Shown: positions 20,759 to 30,250, counted from the stretch's first letter. The stretch: 64,000 nucleotides of DNA from Tindallia sp. MSAO_Bac2 (GCA_003838145.1 QYZZ01000047.1:1-64000); one strand, 5' to 3'. Program-made: numbers and translations. Notes: generated from the sequence alone by a model not told the origin.

Positions 20759-21223
20759 ATGGCTGAAAGCATAAAAGTAATAGCACAAAACCGAAAAGCA
20801 CGTCATGATTATTTTATCGAAGAAGTATACGAAACCGGAATAGCTTTAAAAGGAACAGAAGTTAAATCCATTCGTGGAGGAAAAATCAATTTAAAGGATG
20901 GATATGCCCGGGTTGAAAATAGTGAGGTTTTCCTGTATAATGTACATATAAGCCCGTACGAACAGGGGAACATTTTCAACACAGATCCTCTGCGTGTCCG
21001 CAAATTGTTGTTGCATAAAAGGGAAATACGCAAACTCATTGGATATGTCCAGCAAAAAGGTTATTCCCTGATTCCTTTAAGGGTTTATCTGAAGAATGGA
21101 CTGGTCAAGGTGGAGTTAGCTGTAGCCCGTGGAAAAGCAAAATATGACAAAAGACAGGACATCGCCAAACGGGATGCCGACCGTAAGATCCAAAAGGAAC
21201 TTCGGGAACGGCAAAAACAATAG
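20759..21223 (+). CDS. smpB: SsrA-binding protein SmpB
   Basis: Binds tmRNA and places it in the stalled ribosome's A site. 154 residues with [25 protein letters not shown], the DGYARV strand region and the basic C-terminal tail [19 protein letters not shown] that occupies the mRNA channel. It starts six bases after the ribokinase stop, so the nucleoside operon may read into it, and ends three bases before tmRNA. Confidence 0.97.
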   Translation: MAESIKVIAQNRKARHDYFIEEVYETGIALKGTEVKSIRGGKINLKDGYARVENSEVFLYNVHISPYEQGNIFNTDPLRVRKLLLHKREIRKLIGYVQQKGYSLIPLRVYLKNGLVKVELAVARGKAKYDKRQDIAKRDADRKIQKELRERQKQ

Positions 21224-21225
21224 AA

Positions 21226-21584
21226 GGGGGCGTACTGGTTTCGACGGGGGTTTGGAGTTTTCGGAAGCGAGCCGTGTTTTCGTTTCGGGTACACGTAAAA
21301 GAACGGAACATCTAAAGATAAACGCAGACAATAATTACGCGTTAGCTGCCTAATATAGGGTAGCTCGTTGCGCCTGAATGTCCCGCCATTCAGGGTCGTA
21401 ACGTCATTTAAGCGGGGAACGTCGCAGGGGGTGCCTTGACCTTGCGTTGTACAATTAAGGCTGGTCAAATCCGCAGTTTGCTGCTGAACGGCGGAGGAGA
21501 CGAGATTTAAATCAGCAGCTGCGCTCGGAGAAACCGACGACAAAGAGCCTTCGGACAGGAGTTCGACTCTCCTCGCCTCCACCA
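21226..21584 (+). ncRNA. ssrA: Transfer-messenger RNA
   Basis: tmRNA of 359 bases. The 5' end GGGGGCG pairs with CGCCTCC just before ACCA; the 5' part carries the hallmark TGGTTTCGAC and the 3' part the T-arm GTTCGACTC. The encoded tag begins at GCA (21324) and reads ADNNYALAA then TAA at 21351-21353. The CCA end is encoded. It rescues stalled ribosomes with SmpB, encoded directly upstream, and RNase R encoded about 11 kb upstream. Confidence 0.97.
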
Positions 21585-21626
21585 ATACAAATTATACTGT
21601 TATACGTTGAAGGAAAATTGTCTCTG

Positions 21627-21656
21627 AGCCGTACTGCACTAATCAGTACGGCTTTT
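21627..21656 (+). terminator. ssrA: Intrinsic terminator after ssrA
   Basis: Ten-base perfect stem AGCCGTACTG/CAGTACGGCT with a seven-base loop and TTTT. Confidence 0.88.
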
Positions 21657-21687
21657 AACATACCGATATTTACAAGGAGGATAATTA

Positions 21688-23496
21688 GTGAGCCTTCGGA
21701 ATAATTTGTTGCTCCAAAGTTTAAAAGATTTTAAAAGAAATTACAGAAAATATATTGCTTATGGATTGGTTTTTATGTTTTTGACCAGTTTTGTTTCTTT
21801 GCCTCTTTTGACCTACCTTTTTAATCGCTTGATGATTTCCCTGGGTTCAGGGGTACTGTTAAACCGCGAAGCCTTTCGGATGGTGTTGACCTACCGGGGG
21901 TTGGCTGGTTTAATTCTTATCGCATCTGTAGCTGTCATTATTGTTTTTATTGAGTTAGGGGGACTGATTGTCCTGACTCAAAAAAAATATTTTGAGAAAG
22001 ATGTTTTTATTTCGGAATCAATTTTTACAGCCGTGCGGTCAATACCCAGAATTATTGGTATAGGGATGTTGCACTTAATTTTAGTATTATTAGTCATTGC
22101 ACCACTTATTGATATTCCTGTAGCCCCTGCTATAACAAACGAACTTGAAATACCACCGGTGGTTATGGATGCCATTGAAGACTCACGGATCCTGATGTAT
22201 TTATACCAGGGTGTTTTATTGATGTTCACTATCATCCTATTAAGGTGGATTTTTGCGGTTCATTATATTTTTCTGGAAAAGCTACCGGCCCGAAAAGCAA
22301 TGAAATACAGTTCAGAATTAACGAAAGGCAGAACCATCATCACTCTTATCAGTTTACTGCTCCTGAATGTTATCATTGTGGGAGGAAGCTTTATCCTGTT
22401 TTCAACAGTTTCCTTCATTCCGTCTTATATCGGAATCAGGGCATCGGGTATACTGGAAGCTTATCTACTAACTTTTAACGGTTTTTTGGGGATTTTACTG
22501 GCTATGATTGTAATGCCTATCAATATCATTTATCTTACCAGGCTCTTTTATCATCTTCGAAAGCAAAGTGGTGTTACTGTTGTTGATGATTTAAAAACAA
22601 TCCGCAACCATTTCCTGGAAAAAGTTGAGTGGGTCATCCGAAGGCTGTTTAGAAGAAGGAGAGTACTGCTGGTGTTTATTTTAGGAGTAAACCTGATCGG
22701 TACCTTCATCATTGGTCATTCACTGAATGAAAACTTTATGCATATTGGTCGAGATATTAAAATAGCAGCGCATAGAGGGGATCCGGTTAATGCACCAGAA
22801 AATACCATGAGCGCCGTGCGGGCTGCCCTGGATCAGCAGGCTGATTATATTGAGATCGATGTTCAGCTGTCCAAGGATCATGTGGTCATCTTAAACCATG
22901 ATATGGGTCTGGCCAGAGTAGCCGGCATTCCTGAAAGACCAATTGAGCTGACATATGAAGAATTGTCTCAGCTTGATGTGGGCAGCCATTTTTCCGAAGA
23001 ATTTAAAGGCGAACCGGTGGTTTCTCTTGATGAAGTGTTGGAGGAAATAAAAGGAAAAGCAAAGGTTATTGTAGACGTTAAAGCATATGGTCCAATTGAT
23101 ATACTGGCAGAAGAGGTGGTTCGTTCCATTGAGAGGGCTGATATGATAGAAGACGCTTATGTTCAGTCCTTTGACTATGAGTTTCTGCAAATTGTAAGAC
23201 GGCAGAATCCGGATATTAAGCTTGGTCAGATCATGTACTACGCACTTGGAAACCTTTCACGTCTGGATGTTGATTTTTATGCCATCGATAAAAGCATGCT
23301 GGATCGGGATATCATACGGCAGGCAAGGGCTGATGAACGGGAAGTATGGGTCTGGACTGTCAACGATGAGAAGGACATTCGGGAAGCTTTAATGTATGAC
23401 ATTGACGGCATTATCACGGATTACGTTGACCGGGTGCAGGAAATAATTGGATACGATCCGGAACAAATGGCAGAAAGACTATCGGACAATGAATAA
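21688..23496 (+). CDS. Membrane-anchored glycerophosphodiester phosphodiesterase
   Basis: 602-residue protein. The first about 350 residues form a multi-helix membrane domain of the kind found in front of GDPD enzymes; the rest is a GDPD TIM barrel. Catalytic features: AAHRGDPVNAPENT near residue 360 (His, Arg, Glu), EIDVQLSKD and NHD with the second His. The active site is expected outside, cleaving glycerophosphodiesters or lipid/teichoic-acid-derived substrates to glycerol 3-phosphate. GTG start follows AAGGAGG. Monocistronic, with terminators on both sides. Confidence 0.9.
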   Translation: MSLRNNLLLQSLKDFKRNYRKYIAYGLVFMFLTSFVSLPLLTYLFNRLMISLGSGVLLNREAFRMVLTYRGLAGLILIASVAVIIVFIELGGLIVLTQKKYFEKDVFISESIFTAVRSIPRIIGIGMLHLILVLLVIAPLIDIPVAPAITNELEIPPVVMDAIEDSRILMYLYQGVLLMFTIILLRWIFAVHYIFLEKLPARKAMKYSSELTKGRTIITLISLLLLNVIIVGGSFILFSTVSFIPSYIGIRASGILEAYLLTFNGFLGILLAMIVMPINIIYLTRLFYHLRKQSGVTVVDDLKTIRNHFLEKVEWVIRRLFRRRRVLLVFILGVNLIGTFIIGHSLNENFMHIGRDIKIAAHRGDPVNAPENTMSAVRAALDQQADYIEIDVQLSKDHVVILNHDMGLARVAGIPERPIELTYEELSQLDVGSHFSEEFKGEPVVSLDEVLEEIKGKAKVIVDVKAYGPIDILAEEVVRSIERADMIEDAYVQSFDYEFLQIVRRQNPDIKLGQIMYYALGNLSRLDVDFYAIDKSMLDRDIIRQARADEREVWVWTVNDEKDIREALMYDIDGIITDYVDRVQEIIGYDPEQMAERLSDNE

Positions 23497-23512
23497 TATC
23501 CACATAACGAAT

Positions 23513-23541
23513 AAAACCCACCAAAGAGTGGGTTTTCATTT
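23513..23541. terminator. Bidirectional terminator between convergent genes
   Basis: Stem AAAACCCAC/GTGGGTTTT with a six-base loop. It is T-flanked on both strands, so it can end the phosphodiesterase and the acetyltransferase transcripts. Confidence 0.8.
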
Positions 23542-24078
23542 TTTACTATATCTGTTTTCTTCCTTGATATCAATCAGTTGCTTTTCCATAACAGCCACAT
23601 CGATCCATTCACCGTCAATAGTGCCCTGGTTCTGGTAAACGCCAACAATTCGAAAACCACGGCTTATATATAGTTTTTTTGCCGCTTCGTTATGATCCGG
23701 GGTGAAGAGAACAAGTTTATAAAATTCATTTTCCCTGGCTATATCTTCTAATTTTTCCATTAATATTTTGCCAAGACCTTTACCCCGATGATTCTCTGAT
23801 ATATATACAGAGAAGTCAGCAACACCATCATAAGCAGTACGGTAGTGGAAAGAATTCAAGGAAGCCCAACCCATTATTTCATCCTCATATTCAAGCACAA
23901 TAACTCGATATCGGGGATCTCTTGTCATAAACCATTCTTTCATCTCATCAAGATTTTTATATTCAGATTCCATGGTTGCGTGGCGAGTTGAGATGCCTTG
24001 ATTATAAATTCGGGTAATCGCCGGCAAATCTGCCTTTCGGGCAGAGCGAATCTTATATTCGTTACGGTTATCGGACAA
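23536..24078 (-). CDS. GNAT N-acetyltransferase (phosphinothricin/ArsN1-like)
   Basis: 180-residue acetyl-CoA-dependent transferase. RSARKADLPAITRIYNQGI with following TRHATMES, the FSVYISENHRGKGLG acetyl-CoA loop near residue 100, and LYISRGFRIVGV are typical of the PAT/ArsN1 subgroup that acetylates phosphinothricin- or arsinothricin-like amino acids; the natural substrate cannot be fixed from sequence. TTG start at 24078 lies seven bases after AGGAGGG. Its last 15 or so residues are charged and unconserved. Confidence 0.85.
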   Translation of the reverse strand: MSDNRNEYKIRSARKADLPAITRIYNQGISTRHATMESEYKNLDEMKEWFMTRDPRYRVIVLEYEDEIMGWASLNSFHYRTAYDGVADFSVYISENHRGKGLGKILMEKLEDIARENEFYKLVLFTPDHNEAAKKLYISRGFRIVGVYQNQGTIDGEWIDVAVMEKQLIDIKEENRYSKK

Positions 24079-24120
24079 CTAGATTCCCTCCTGTCAAATA
24101 CATTATAATTATATTTCCTC

Positions 24121-24148
24121 AGTATAACATAAAAATCCAATTCAACAA
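24121..24148 (-). promoter_or_regulatory. Promoter of the acetyltransferase gene
   Basis: On the minus strand: TTGTTG, 16-base spacer, TATACT. Moderately good sigma-A match upstream of the TTG start. Confidence 0.5.
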
Positions 24149-24230
24149 AATAATTTAAAAGCAAACTTGGTAGAATATAGAAAGTATTAAAAAAAACAGA
24201 TAGAAAATACCTAAAAGTACAGATATAAAG

Positions 24231-24259
24231 TTGACATACAGATTTAAGGGTGGTAATAT
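24231..24259 (+). promoter_or_regulatory. Sigma-A promoter of the metY-metA operon
   Basis: TTGACA, 17-base spacer, TAATAT. Transcription should start near 24266, about fifteen bases before the riboswitch. Bases 24149-24230 are AT-rich and show nothing else. Confidence 0.85.
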
Positions 24260-24280
24260 GTTTATCAATTAAATATTTTA

Positions 24281-24381
24281 CTCTTATAAAGAGCGGCGGA
24301 GGGACTGGCCCGATGAAGCCCGGCAACCGGCAGATAATGCACGGTGCTAAATCCTGTAGGTGAATACCTAAGAGATGAGAG
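24281..24381 (+). promoter_or_regulatory. SAM-I (S-box) riboswitch
   Basis: P1 helix CTCTTAT/ATGAGAG, then the S-box core AGAGCGGCGGAGGGACTGGC, GATGAAGCCCGGCAACC and GGTGCTAAATCC. It senses S-adenosylmethionine. High SAM should stabilise P1 and allow the downstream terminator; low SAM lets the P1 3' strand pair into an antiterminator so that metY-metA is transcribed. Confidence 0.95.
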
Positions 24382-24395
24382 ACTCGTAATAATCT

Positions 24396-24427
24396 AACCT
24401 CTTTTGCACCTGCAAGAGAGGTTTTTC
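24396..24427 (+). terminator. Riboswitch-controlled terminator
   Basis: Twelve-pair stem formed by AACCTCTTTTGC and GCAAGAGAGGTT around a four-base loop, followed by five T. It is the expression platform of the SAM riboswitch. Confidence 0.92.
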
Positions 24428-24459
24428 TCATTCTCAAAAAAACAAAGGAGCGATGACAA

Positions 24460-25740
24460 ATGACAAAAAGTGCAAGAAAATTTGACACATTACAAATTCA
24501 TGCAGGACAGGAACCAGACCCGTCAACAGGTTCCAGAGCAGTACCCATTTACCAGACGACATCTTATGTATTTGACAATGTGGATCATGCCGCAAAGCTG
24601 TTTTCACTGGAAGAGGCAGGCAATATATATACCCGCATCATGAACCCAACAACGGATGTTTTTGAAAAAAGAATGGCGGCTCTTGAAGGCGGTGTGGCCG
24701 CTCTGGCCGTTGCCTCGGGTTCTGCGGCGGTGACCTATGCCATTATGAATATTGCTGAAGCAGGGGACGAAATTGTGGCTTCGAATGCACTGTACGGAGG
24801 CACCTATACGCTGCTGGATGCACAGCTGCCAAAATATGGAATCAAAACCATTTTTGTTCAGGCTGATGATCCACAAAACTTTGAAAAAGCCATCAACAAA
24901 AAAACCAAAGCCGTTTATCTGGAAAGTATCGGTAATCCGAATATTAATTTGATTGACCTGGAAGCAGTAGCAGAAATTGCACATCGGCATGGAATACCTG
25001 TTATTATTGACAACACTTTTGCAACTCCCTATCTGTTTCAACCATTGAAGTATGGGGCAGATATTGTGGTTCATTCTGCTACAAAGTTTATCGGAGGGCA
25101 CGGAACCAGTATTGGTGGTGTTATTGTGGACGGAGGTACCTTCGACTGGGAAGAAAGCGGAAAATTTCCTGGGCTGACAGAACCGGATCCGACCTATCAT
25201 GGAATAAGATACACTGAGACCTTCGGACCAGCGGCATATATTGTCAAAACGAGAGTTCAGCTGCTTCGGGATACAGGAGCTGCTCTGAGCCCCTTTAATG
25301 CATTTATGTTCTTACAGGGCCTTGAGACGCTGTCTCTGCGGCTGGAGCGGCATGTGGAGAACACCAGAAAGATTATCTCTTTTCTTAAAAAACACCCGAA
25401 GGTATCATGGGTCAACTATCCGGAGCTGGATGACAGTTCTTATTATGGTCTTTGTCAAAAATATTTTCCAAAAGGCGTGGGATCCATTTTTACCTTTGGA
25501 ATTAAAGGCGGGTTGGAAGCGGGGAAAACATTTATTGATTCATTAGAGATTTTTTCTCTGTTGGCAAACGTTGCAGATGCAAAATCCCTTGTGATTCATC
25601 CTGCCAGCACCACACACGCTCAGTTGACAGAGGAGCAGCAACGAAGTTCCGGCATCAGCCCGGACATGGTTCGTGTTTCTGTTGGTCTGGAAGATGTAGA
25701 AGATCTGATCAATGACTTGGACCAGGCATTAAATAAATGA
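24460..25740 (+). CDS. metY: O-acetylhomoserine sulfhydrylase
   Basis: PLP enzyme making homocysteine from O-acetylhomoserine and sulfide. 426 residues; [11 protein letters not shown] near residue 64, SGSAAVTYA for phosphate binding, [12 protein letters not shown] and the PLP lysine in [12 protein letters not shown] near 210 are diagnostic. The long form with [15 protein letters not shown] near the C-terminus fits MetY rather than cystathionine gamma-synthase. ATG follows AAAGGAG. It is under SAM riboswitch control and coupled to metA. Confidence 0.95.
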   Translation: MTKSARKFDTLQIHAGQEPDPSTGSRAVPIYQTTSYVFDNVDHAAKLFSLEEAGNIYTRIMNPTTDVFEKRMAALEGGVAALAVASGSAAVTYAIMNIAEAGDEIVASNALYGGTYTLLDAQLPKYGIKTIFVQADDPQNFEKAINKKTKAVYLESIGNPNINLIDLEAVAEIAHRHGIPVIIDNTFATPYLFQPLKYGADIVVHSATKFIGGHGTSIGGVIVDGGTFDWEESGKFPGLTEPDPTYHGIRYTETFGPAAYIVKTRVQLLRDTGAALSPFNAFMFLQGLETLSLRLERHVENTRKIISFLKKHPKVSWVNYPELDDSSYYGLCQKYFPKGVGSIFTFGIKGGLEAGKTFIDSLEIFSLLANVADAKSLVIHPASTTHAQLTEEQQRSSGISPDMVRVSVGLEDVEDLINDLDQALNK

Positions 25741-25757
25741 ACAGGGAGGCAAATACC

Positions 25758-26672
25758 ATGCCAGTAAAAATACCAGATAATCTGCCGGCTTTTGAAACAT
25801 TAAACAATGAAAACATTTTTGTGATGAAAGAAAGCAGAGCGTATTCACAGGATATCAGAGCATTGAAAATCCTCATTCTTAATCTGATGCCAACCAAAAT
25901 AACGACAGAAACCCAGCTTTTGAGGCTGCTGGGTAATTCGCCGCTCCAGGTTGAAGTGACACTCCTGCATCCGGAGACCCATGAATCAAAAAATACACCC
26001 CGGGAACATCTGCAAACCTTCTATAAAACCTTTTCGCAGATTAAGGATGAAAAGTTTGATGGAATGATCGTAACGGGGGCACCCGTTGAAAAGCTGAATT
26101 TTGACGAAGTGCATTACTGGGAAGAGTTGCAAAACATTCTGGAATGGAAACGGACCCACGTTTTTTCCACCGTTTTTATCTGCTGGGCGGCCCAGGCAGC
26201 AATGTATCATTACTTTGGAATACCAAAGTACCCGGTGGACAAAAAAGTATTCGGTGTCTTTAATCATCAGGTTCTTACGCCGAATCATCGATTATTGAGG
26301 GGGTTTGACGATATTGTCTGGGCACCTCACTCCCGGCATACAGAAGTGAGAAGGGAAGATATTGATCCGGTAAAAGAGCTGGAAATTCTTTGTGAATCAG
26401 AAGAAGCAGGAGTATACATTGCTTCCACCGCCAATGGTAAAAGTATTTTCGTCACCGGCCATTCCGAGTATGATCCCCTGACCCTGAAAGCCGAGTATGA
26501 CAGAGACGTGAAAGCCGGCCTAGGGATTGAAGTCCCATGCAATTATTATCCCAATGATGATCCATCCAAGGATCCGGTTGTCACATGGAGAGCACATTCC
26601 AATCTACTGTTCTCCAATTGGCTCAACTACTTTGTATACCAGGAAACCCCCTACGATATCAGCCAAATTTAA
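25758..26672 (+). CDS. metA: Homoserine O-acetyltransferase, MetA type
   Basis: Activates homoserine for methionine synthesis. 304 residues from the ATG at 25758 (after GGGAGGC), the usual size; an earlier in-frame ATG at 25737 adds seven residues. Lys47 in LNLMPTK, catalytic Cys142 in VFICWAAQ and His in FGVFNHQ are present. Residue 111 in TGAPVE is Glu, which in the MetA family marks acetyl-CoA use; the succinyl-CoA enzymes have Gly. That matches the partner MetY, which needs O-acetylhomoserine. Confidence 0.94.
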   Translation: MPVKIPDNLPAFETLNNENIFVMKESRAYSQDIRALKILILNLMPTKITTETQLLRLLGNSPLQVEVTLLHPETHESKNTPREHLQTFYKTFSQIKDEKFDGMIVTGAPVEKLNFDEVHYWEELQNILEWKRTHVFSTVFICWAAQAAMYHYFGIPKYPVDKKVFGVFNHQVLTPNHRLLRGFDDIVWAPHSRHTEVRREDIDPVKELEILCESEEAGVYIASTANGKSIFVTGHSEYDPLTLKAEYDRDVKAGLGIEVPCNYYPNDDPSKDPVVTWRAHSNLLFSNWLNYFVYQETPYDISQI

Positions 26673-26710
26673 AAAAGAGCCAGAAAAGGCTCATAATTAC
26701 TGAAAAATTA

Positions 26711-26912
26711 TGTAGACATAGTAATTTGATGCGAAAGTATTTAGCGGAGAGCTTGATTGTGTTTTTCGAAAAAGAGAGAAAACTGTTAGAAATCAATGTT
26801 TGAACGCTAGTACCCGCAGGGCACAGGTGAGTTTTGATTTCTGTTTTCGACTTTTCGATTAAAACACACAAGATCGTAGCGTTATTACTGAGCACAAATT
26901 ACTTTGTCTACA
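26711..26912. repeat. MITE-like 202-bp imperfect inverted repeat
   Basis: The ends are TGTAGACATAGTAATTTG and CAAATTACTTTGTCTACA, which are inverted copies matching at 17 of 18 positions. The inner arms are also partly complementary (for example TTG..TGTGTTTT, CGAAAA, GAAAAC and AGAAATCA appear on both arms in inverted order), so the whole unit can fold into one long hairpin. It has no reading frame of its own. It lies between the 3' ends of two convergent genes. A non-autonomous mobile element is the best explanation. Confidence 0.65.
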
Positions 26913-26918
26913 AACATG

Positions 26919-26942
26919 AAAGGAGCCAAGCGGCTCCTTTTT
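26919..26942 (+). terminator. Terminator between metA and the serine operon
   Basis: Nine-base stem AAAGGAGCC/GGCTCCTTT with a four-base loop and a T run on the plus strand. It can end metY-metA transcripts and, more weakly, the convergent serine-group transcript. Confidence 0.8.
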
Positions 26943-28188
26943 AATATTCTTGAAACGGATGCAGAAAAATTCCACTCCTCAACTTTGGCTCAAACCAGGT
27001 GGACTTCGGAGGCATAATCTTATCCTCGTCCGCTACCTGCAATAAATCATCGATGGTGGTGGGATACATGGAAAAAGCCAGTTCCATGTCATTCTGCACC
27101 CGTCGCTCCAATTCTTCAATGCCCCGGATACCACCAACGAAGTCGATGCGCTTATCTGTGCGGGGATCCAGAATTCCCAAAATGGGCTGAAGCAAATAAT
27201 TCTGTAAAATAGAAACATCCAGCTGCTGAATCACATCGTTTTCTGCATAAGTGTGAGGTTTTGCGATCAGCCTATACCAATGGTTGTTCAACAGCATGCC
27301 AAACTCATGCTTTTCTTTGGGCTGATAAGCCTTCTCCACTGGTTCACACTCAAAATGCTGTGAAATCCTGGCAAGCAACTCGTCTACCGACATGCCATTT
27401 AAATCCTTCACTACCCGATTATATTCCATGCAATAAAGATCTTCCTGCGGAAAAGAAACCGCCATCAGAAACTGGCTTTCGTCATTGGGATCCAGATCAG
27501 GATTTTCTTCACGACGCTTTAAACCAATTTTTGCTGCAGAAGCAGTGCGGTGATGTCCGTCGGCAATATAAAGGGCTTCAACATTATTTTTAAAAGTTTC
27601 CGACATACGCTGAACCCATTCTTTATCACTAACAACCCACAGCGTATGCTGAATCTTATCCTCTGTGGTAAAGTCATAAACCGGTTCGTTTTCCTCAGCA
27701 TACTGTCGGATCATTCCGGTAAAGTTTTCTTCGCTTCGATACGTCAGGAAAACCGGTTCCGTATGAGCATCGCATTGATCAAAGTGACGGATTCGATCCT
27801 TTTCTTTTTCCGGCCGGGTAAATTCGTGCTTCTTTATCAGCCCATTTTCATAATCATCAATGGGATGGCAGGCAACAATTCCCAGCTGTTGGCGTCCGTC
27901 CATGCACTGCCGATACAGATAAAAGGAAGGTGATTTATCCTGAATCAGTGTATGTTTTTTTATCATGCTATCAAGGTTTTTCTGAGCCTGCTCATAAACC
28001 TGCTGATCATACTGGTTGGATGCCTGCGGCAGGTCAATTTCCGAGCGAATAACATGTAAAAAACTGTGGGGGTTTCCCTCAGCCATTTTGGCTGCTTCTT
28101 CCGTGTTCATGACATCATAGGGCAGGCAAGCTACCATGGATGCTAAATCAGGAGCCGGACGAAGTGCCTTAAAAGGTCTTATTTTCAT
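26941..28188 (-). CDS. DUF1015 family protein in the serine group
   Basis: 415-residue cytosolic protein of the DUF1015 family, function unproven. It shows MKIRPFKALRP and LPYDVMNTEEA at the N-terminus, LIKKHEFTRPEKEKDR near residue 130 and the family hallmark YIADGHHRTASAAK near 230. The DGHHR signature resembles the active-site loop of ParB/SerK-fold serine kinases (my recollection, not tested). The ATG at 28188 follows AAAGGAG and begins one base beyond the serA stop, so the two are coupled. Genomic association with serA suggests a role in serine metabolism. Confidence 0.85.
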   Translation of the reverse strand: MKIRPFKALRPAPDLASMVACLPYDVMNTEEAAKMAEGNPHSFLHVIRSEIDLPQASNQYDQQVYEQAQKNLDSMIKKHTLIQDKSPSFYLYRQCMDGRQQLGIVACHPIDDYENGLIKKHEFTRPEKEKDRIRHFDQCDAHTEPVFLTYRSEENFTGMIRQYAEENEPVYDFTTEDKIQHTLWVVSDKEWVQRMSETFKNNVEALYIADGHHRTASAAKIGLKRREENPDLDPNDESQFLMAVSFPQEDLYCMEYNRVVKDLNGMSVDELLARISQHFECEPVEKAYQPKEKHEFGMLLNNHWYRLIAKPHTYAENDVIQQLDVSILQNYLLQPILGILDPRTDKRIDFVGGIRGIEELERRVQNDMELAFSMYPTTIDDLLQVADEDKIMPPKSTWFEPKLRSGIFLHPFQEY

Positions 28189-28189
28189 T

Positions 28190-29125
28190 TTATACATGTC
28201 TCCTTTCGCATAAATCCACCAGGATTTCCACCAGCTCATTACCGATGCGTTCCTGAGCTTCAAAGGTATTGGCTCCTATGTGAGGCGAAAATGAAATACG
28301 TTCATTTTCAAGTAGCGCTTTGTTTTCAGGAGGCTCTTTTTCGAAAACATCCAAACCGGCGCCAGCAACGATGCCATCATTAATAGCTTTCAAAAGTGCC
28401 TCTTCGGAAAGAACACCACCGCGTGCACAATTAATAACATATACGCCTTTTTTCATTTTTTGGAATTCAGATTCTCCGAGAATAGGCGGTTTCCCCGGCA
28501 ATGCAGGCACATGCAAGGTAATGAAATCAGAAGTGGAAACGAGAGTGTCCATATCCACCTGTTGAGCGTAATCTTCAGCATCCTGAACATTATAAATTTC
28601 ATAAAACTGAACCTTCATACCAAGAGCGTTTGCTTTGGAGCCAACTTCTCTGCCGATCCGGCCATAACCGATAATACCAAGAGTGCTGTTGAATAACTCC
28701 GTACCTTTGTACTCTTTTTTTGGCCATGCGCCTTTACGCATGGTTACATTAGACCGATGAAGATTACGTGTCAGTGAAAGCATGTGTCCAAGTACCAGTT
28801 CAGCAACTGAGCCAATGCTTGAGTTTGGTGTATTTCTAACTTCAATACCTTTGGATTCAGCATATTTAACGTCAATATTATCCAGTCCGACGCCGGCACG
28901 TACAATCATCTTTAAATTGGAACCTTCCACGGCGTCAATCAAATCCTTGCGAACCTTGGTGGCAGAACGAACTACCAGCACGTGGTAATGCCCCAGTCTT
29001 GTTTTTAATTCATCCGGGCTGTACTTGCTTGTATCCACTTCATAACAAGCCTCCTGCAATAACTTTACGGCGCTTGGTGCAATGTCATCAGCGATTAGTA
29101 CTTTCATTTCGTCCTTCATGCTCAT
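28190..29125 (-). CDS. serA: D-3-phosphoglycerate dehydrogenase, short form
   Basis: NAD-dependent oxidation of 3-phosphoglycerate, first step of serine synthesis. 311 residues: IVRAGVGLDNIDV near residue 75, nucleotide-binding GIIGYGRIGREVG near 150, NCARGGVLSEEAL with the catalytic Arg, and SPHIGANTFEAQ with the His near 285. It stops after the catalytic domains and lacks the C-terminal ACT domain that gives serine feedback in longer forms. ATG is seven bases after AGGAGG. It lies between an aminotransferase and the DUF1015 gene. Confidence 0.93.
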   Translation of the reverse strand: MSMKDEMKVLIADDIAPSAVKLLQEACYEVDTSKYSPDELKTRLGHYHVLVVRSATKVRKDLIDAVEGSNLKMIVRAGVGLDNIDVKYAESKGIEVRNTPNSSIGSVAELVLGHMLSLTRNLHRSNVTMRKGAWPKKEYKGTELFNSTLGIIGYGRIGREVGSKANALGMKVQFYEIYNVQDAEDYAQQVDMDTLVSTSDFITLHVPALPGKPPILGESEFQKMKKGVYVINCARGGVLSEEALLKAINDGIVAGAGLDVFEKEPPENKALLENERISFSPHIGANTFEAQERIGNELVEILVDLCERRHV

Positions 29126-29151
29126 AAAAAAACCTCCTGGTTAAATCAGAT

Positions 29152-30219
29152 TTATTTAATTATATCGTCTATTTCCTTTAGCAGTGCTTTCAAATCTTTT
29201 AAAGTTGTTTCGGCCATGTGAGCAATACGGAAGGTTTTTTCCTTTAATGATCCATATCCATTGGAAATAGAATATCCTCTTTTACCTAACTCTTTGTTTA
29301 AATCGGCCACGCTTATTCCTTTAGTGTTTCTAATGGTAGTCAGGGTGTTGGAAGCATATTGTTCTTCCGGAAAAAGTTCAAATTGCTCTTTGGCCCAGCT
29401 GCGTGTATATTGAGCCATTTTCAGGTGTCGTTGAAAACGATTTTCCAGTCCCTCTTCCAAAATATGATCAAGTTGATAGTCTAACGCAAACATATGAGAC
29501 AAAGAAGGGGTGGATGGATATTGATGATCTTTCTTTTGAATGTATTCATACAATGCCAGCAGATCTAAATAATAACCCCGGTTGGGAACTTCTTTAGCCG
29601 CCTCGAGTGCCTTTTCTGAGATGGAACAGATAGCCAGTCCTGGCGGCAAGCCAAGAGCTTTCTGGGTGGAAGTAATGCAAATATCCACACCAAGACGGTC
29701 TACTTCGATTTTGGTGCCGGCCATGGAGCTGACCGTATCCAGGGTGAAAACTACATCCGGGTATTTTTTAATGACCTCTGCAATGGCTTCCACCGGGTTC
29801 ATGATGCCAGTGGAGGTTTCGTTATGGGTAACGGTGACCAGATCGTATTTTCCGGTTGATAGGGCTTCATCCACCATTTCCGGCGTTGTAGGCTTACCCA
29901 TTTCTGATTCAAACAGGTCTGCCGGCACTCCGTTGGCTTCTGCAATTTCATGCCAACGTTTGCCAAAAGCACCAACAGAAAAAACTGCCGCTCGCTTTCG
30001 GGTACAGGATCGAATGGCGCCTTCCATTAAACCGGTCCCGGATGAAGTGGATAGCAGAATCTGTTTGTCCGTATACATAACCTTCTGCATTTTTTGTGTG
30101 ATGTTACGTTGTAAATCACTGGCTTCCTTTGTTCGATGTCCAATCATCGGGGTTCCCATTTTTTCTAATACATCCGGTGCCACATCTACCGGACCCGGTA
30201 TAAATAATTTTTTATGCAT
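29152..30219 (-). CDS. Class V aminotransferase, probable phosphoserine/serine transaminase
   Basis: PLP enzyme of 355 residues resembling alanine-glyoxylate/serine-pyruvate aminotransferases. It has FIPGPVDVAP at the start, SSGTGLMEGAIRS near residue 58, THNETSTG near 130, and the PLP lysine in ITSTQKALGLPPG near 190. The neighbouring serA makes transamination of 3-phosphohydroxypyruvate the likely reaction, replacing a classical SerC, but a glyoxylate or pyruvate role is possible. ATG follows AGGAGGG. Confidence 0.88.
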   Translation of the reverse strand: MHKKLFIPGPVDVAPDVLEKMGTPMIGHRTKEASDLQRNITQKMQKVMYTDKQILLSTSSGTGLMEGAIRSCTRKRAAVFSVGAFGKRWHEIAEANGVPADLFESEMGKPTTPEMVDEALSTGKYDLVTVTHNETSTGIMNPVEAIAEVIKKYPDVVFTLDTVSSMAGTKIEVDRLGVDICITSTQKALGLPPGLAICSISEKALEAAKEVPNRGYYLDLLALYEYIQKKDHQYPSTPSLSHMFALDYQLDHILEEGLENRFQRHLKMAQYTRSWAKEQFELFPEEQYASNTLTTIRNTKGISVADLNKELGKRGYSISNGYGSLKEKTFRIAHMAETTLKDLKALLKEIDDIIK

Positions 30220-30250
30220 AAAAACCCTCCTTTACTTAAGATGAGATTGT

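Noticed and set aside
21085-21585. Open frames on both strands through tmRNA
   Set aside because: They run across a structural RNA; only the short tag at 21324-21353 is translated.
24604-25200. 198-codon minus-strand frame inside metY
   Set aside because: Antisense shadow; metY is unambiguous on the plus strand.
26677-26692. GAGCC/GGCTC hairpin with a T run on the minus strand
   Set aside because: Only five pairs; a stronger terminator lies at 26919-26942.
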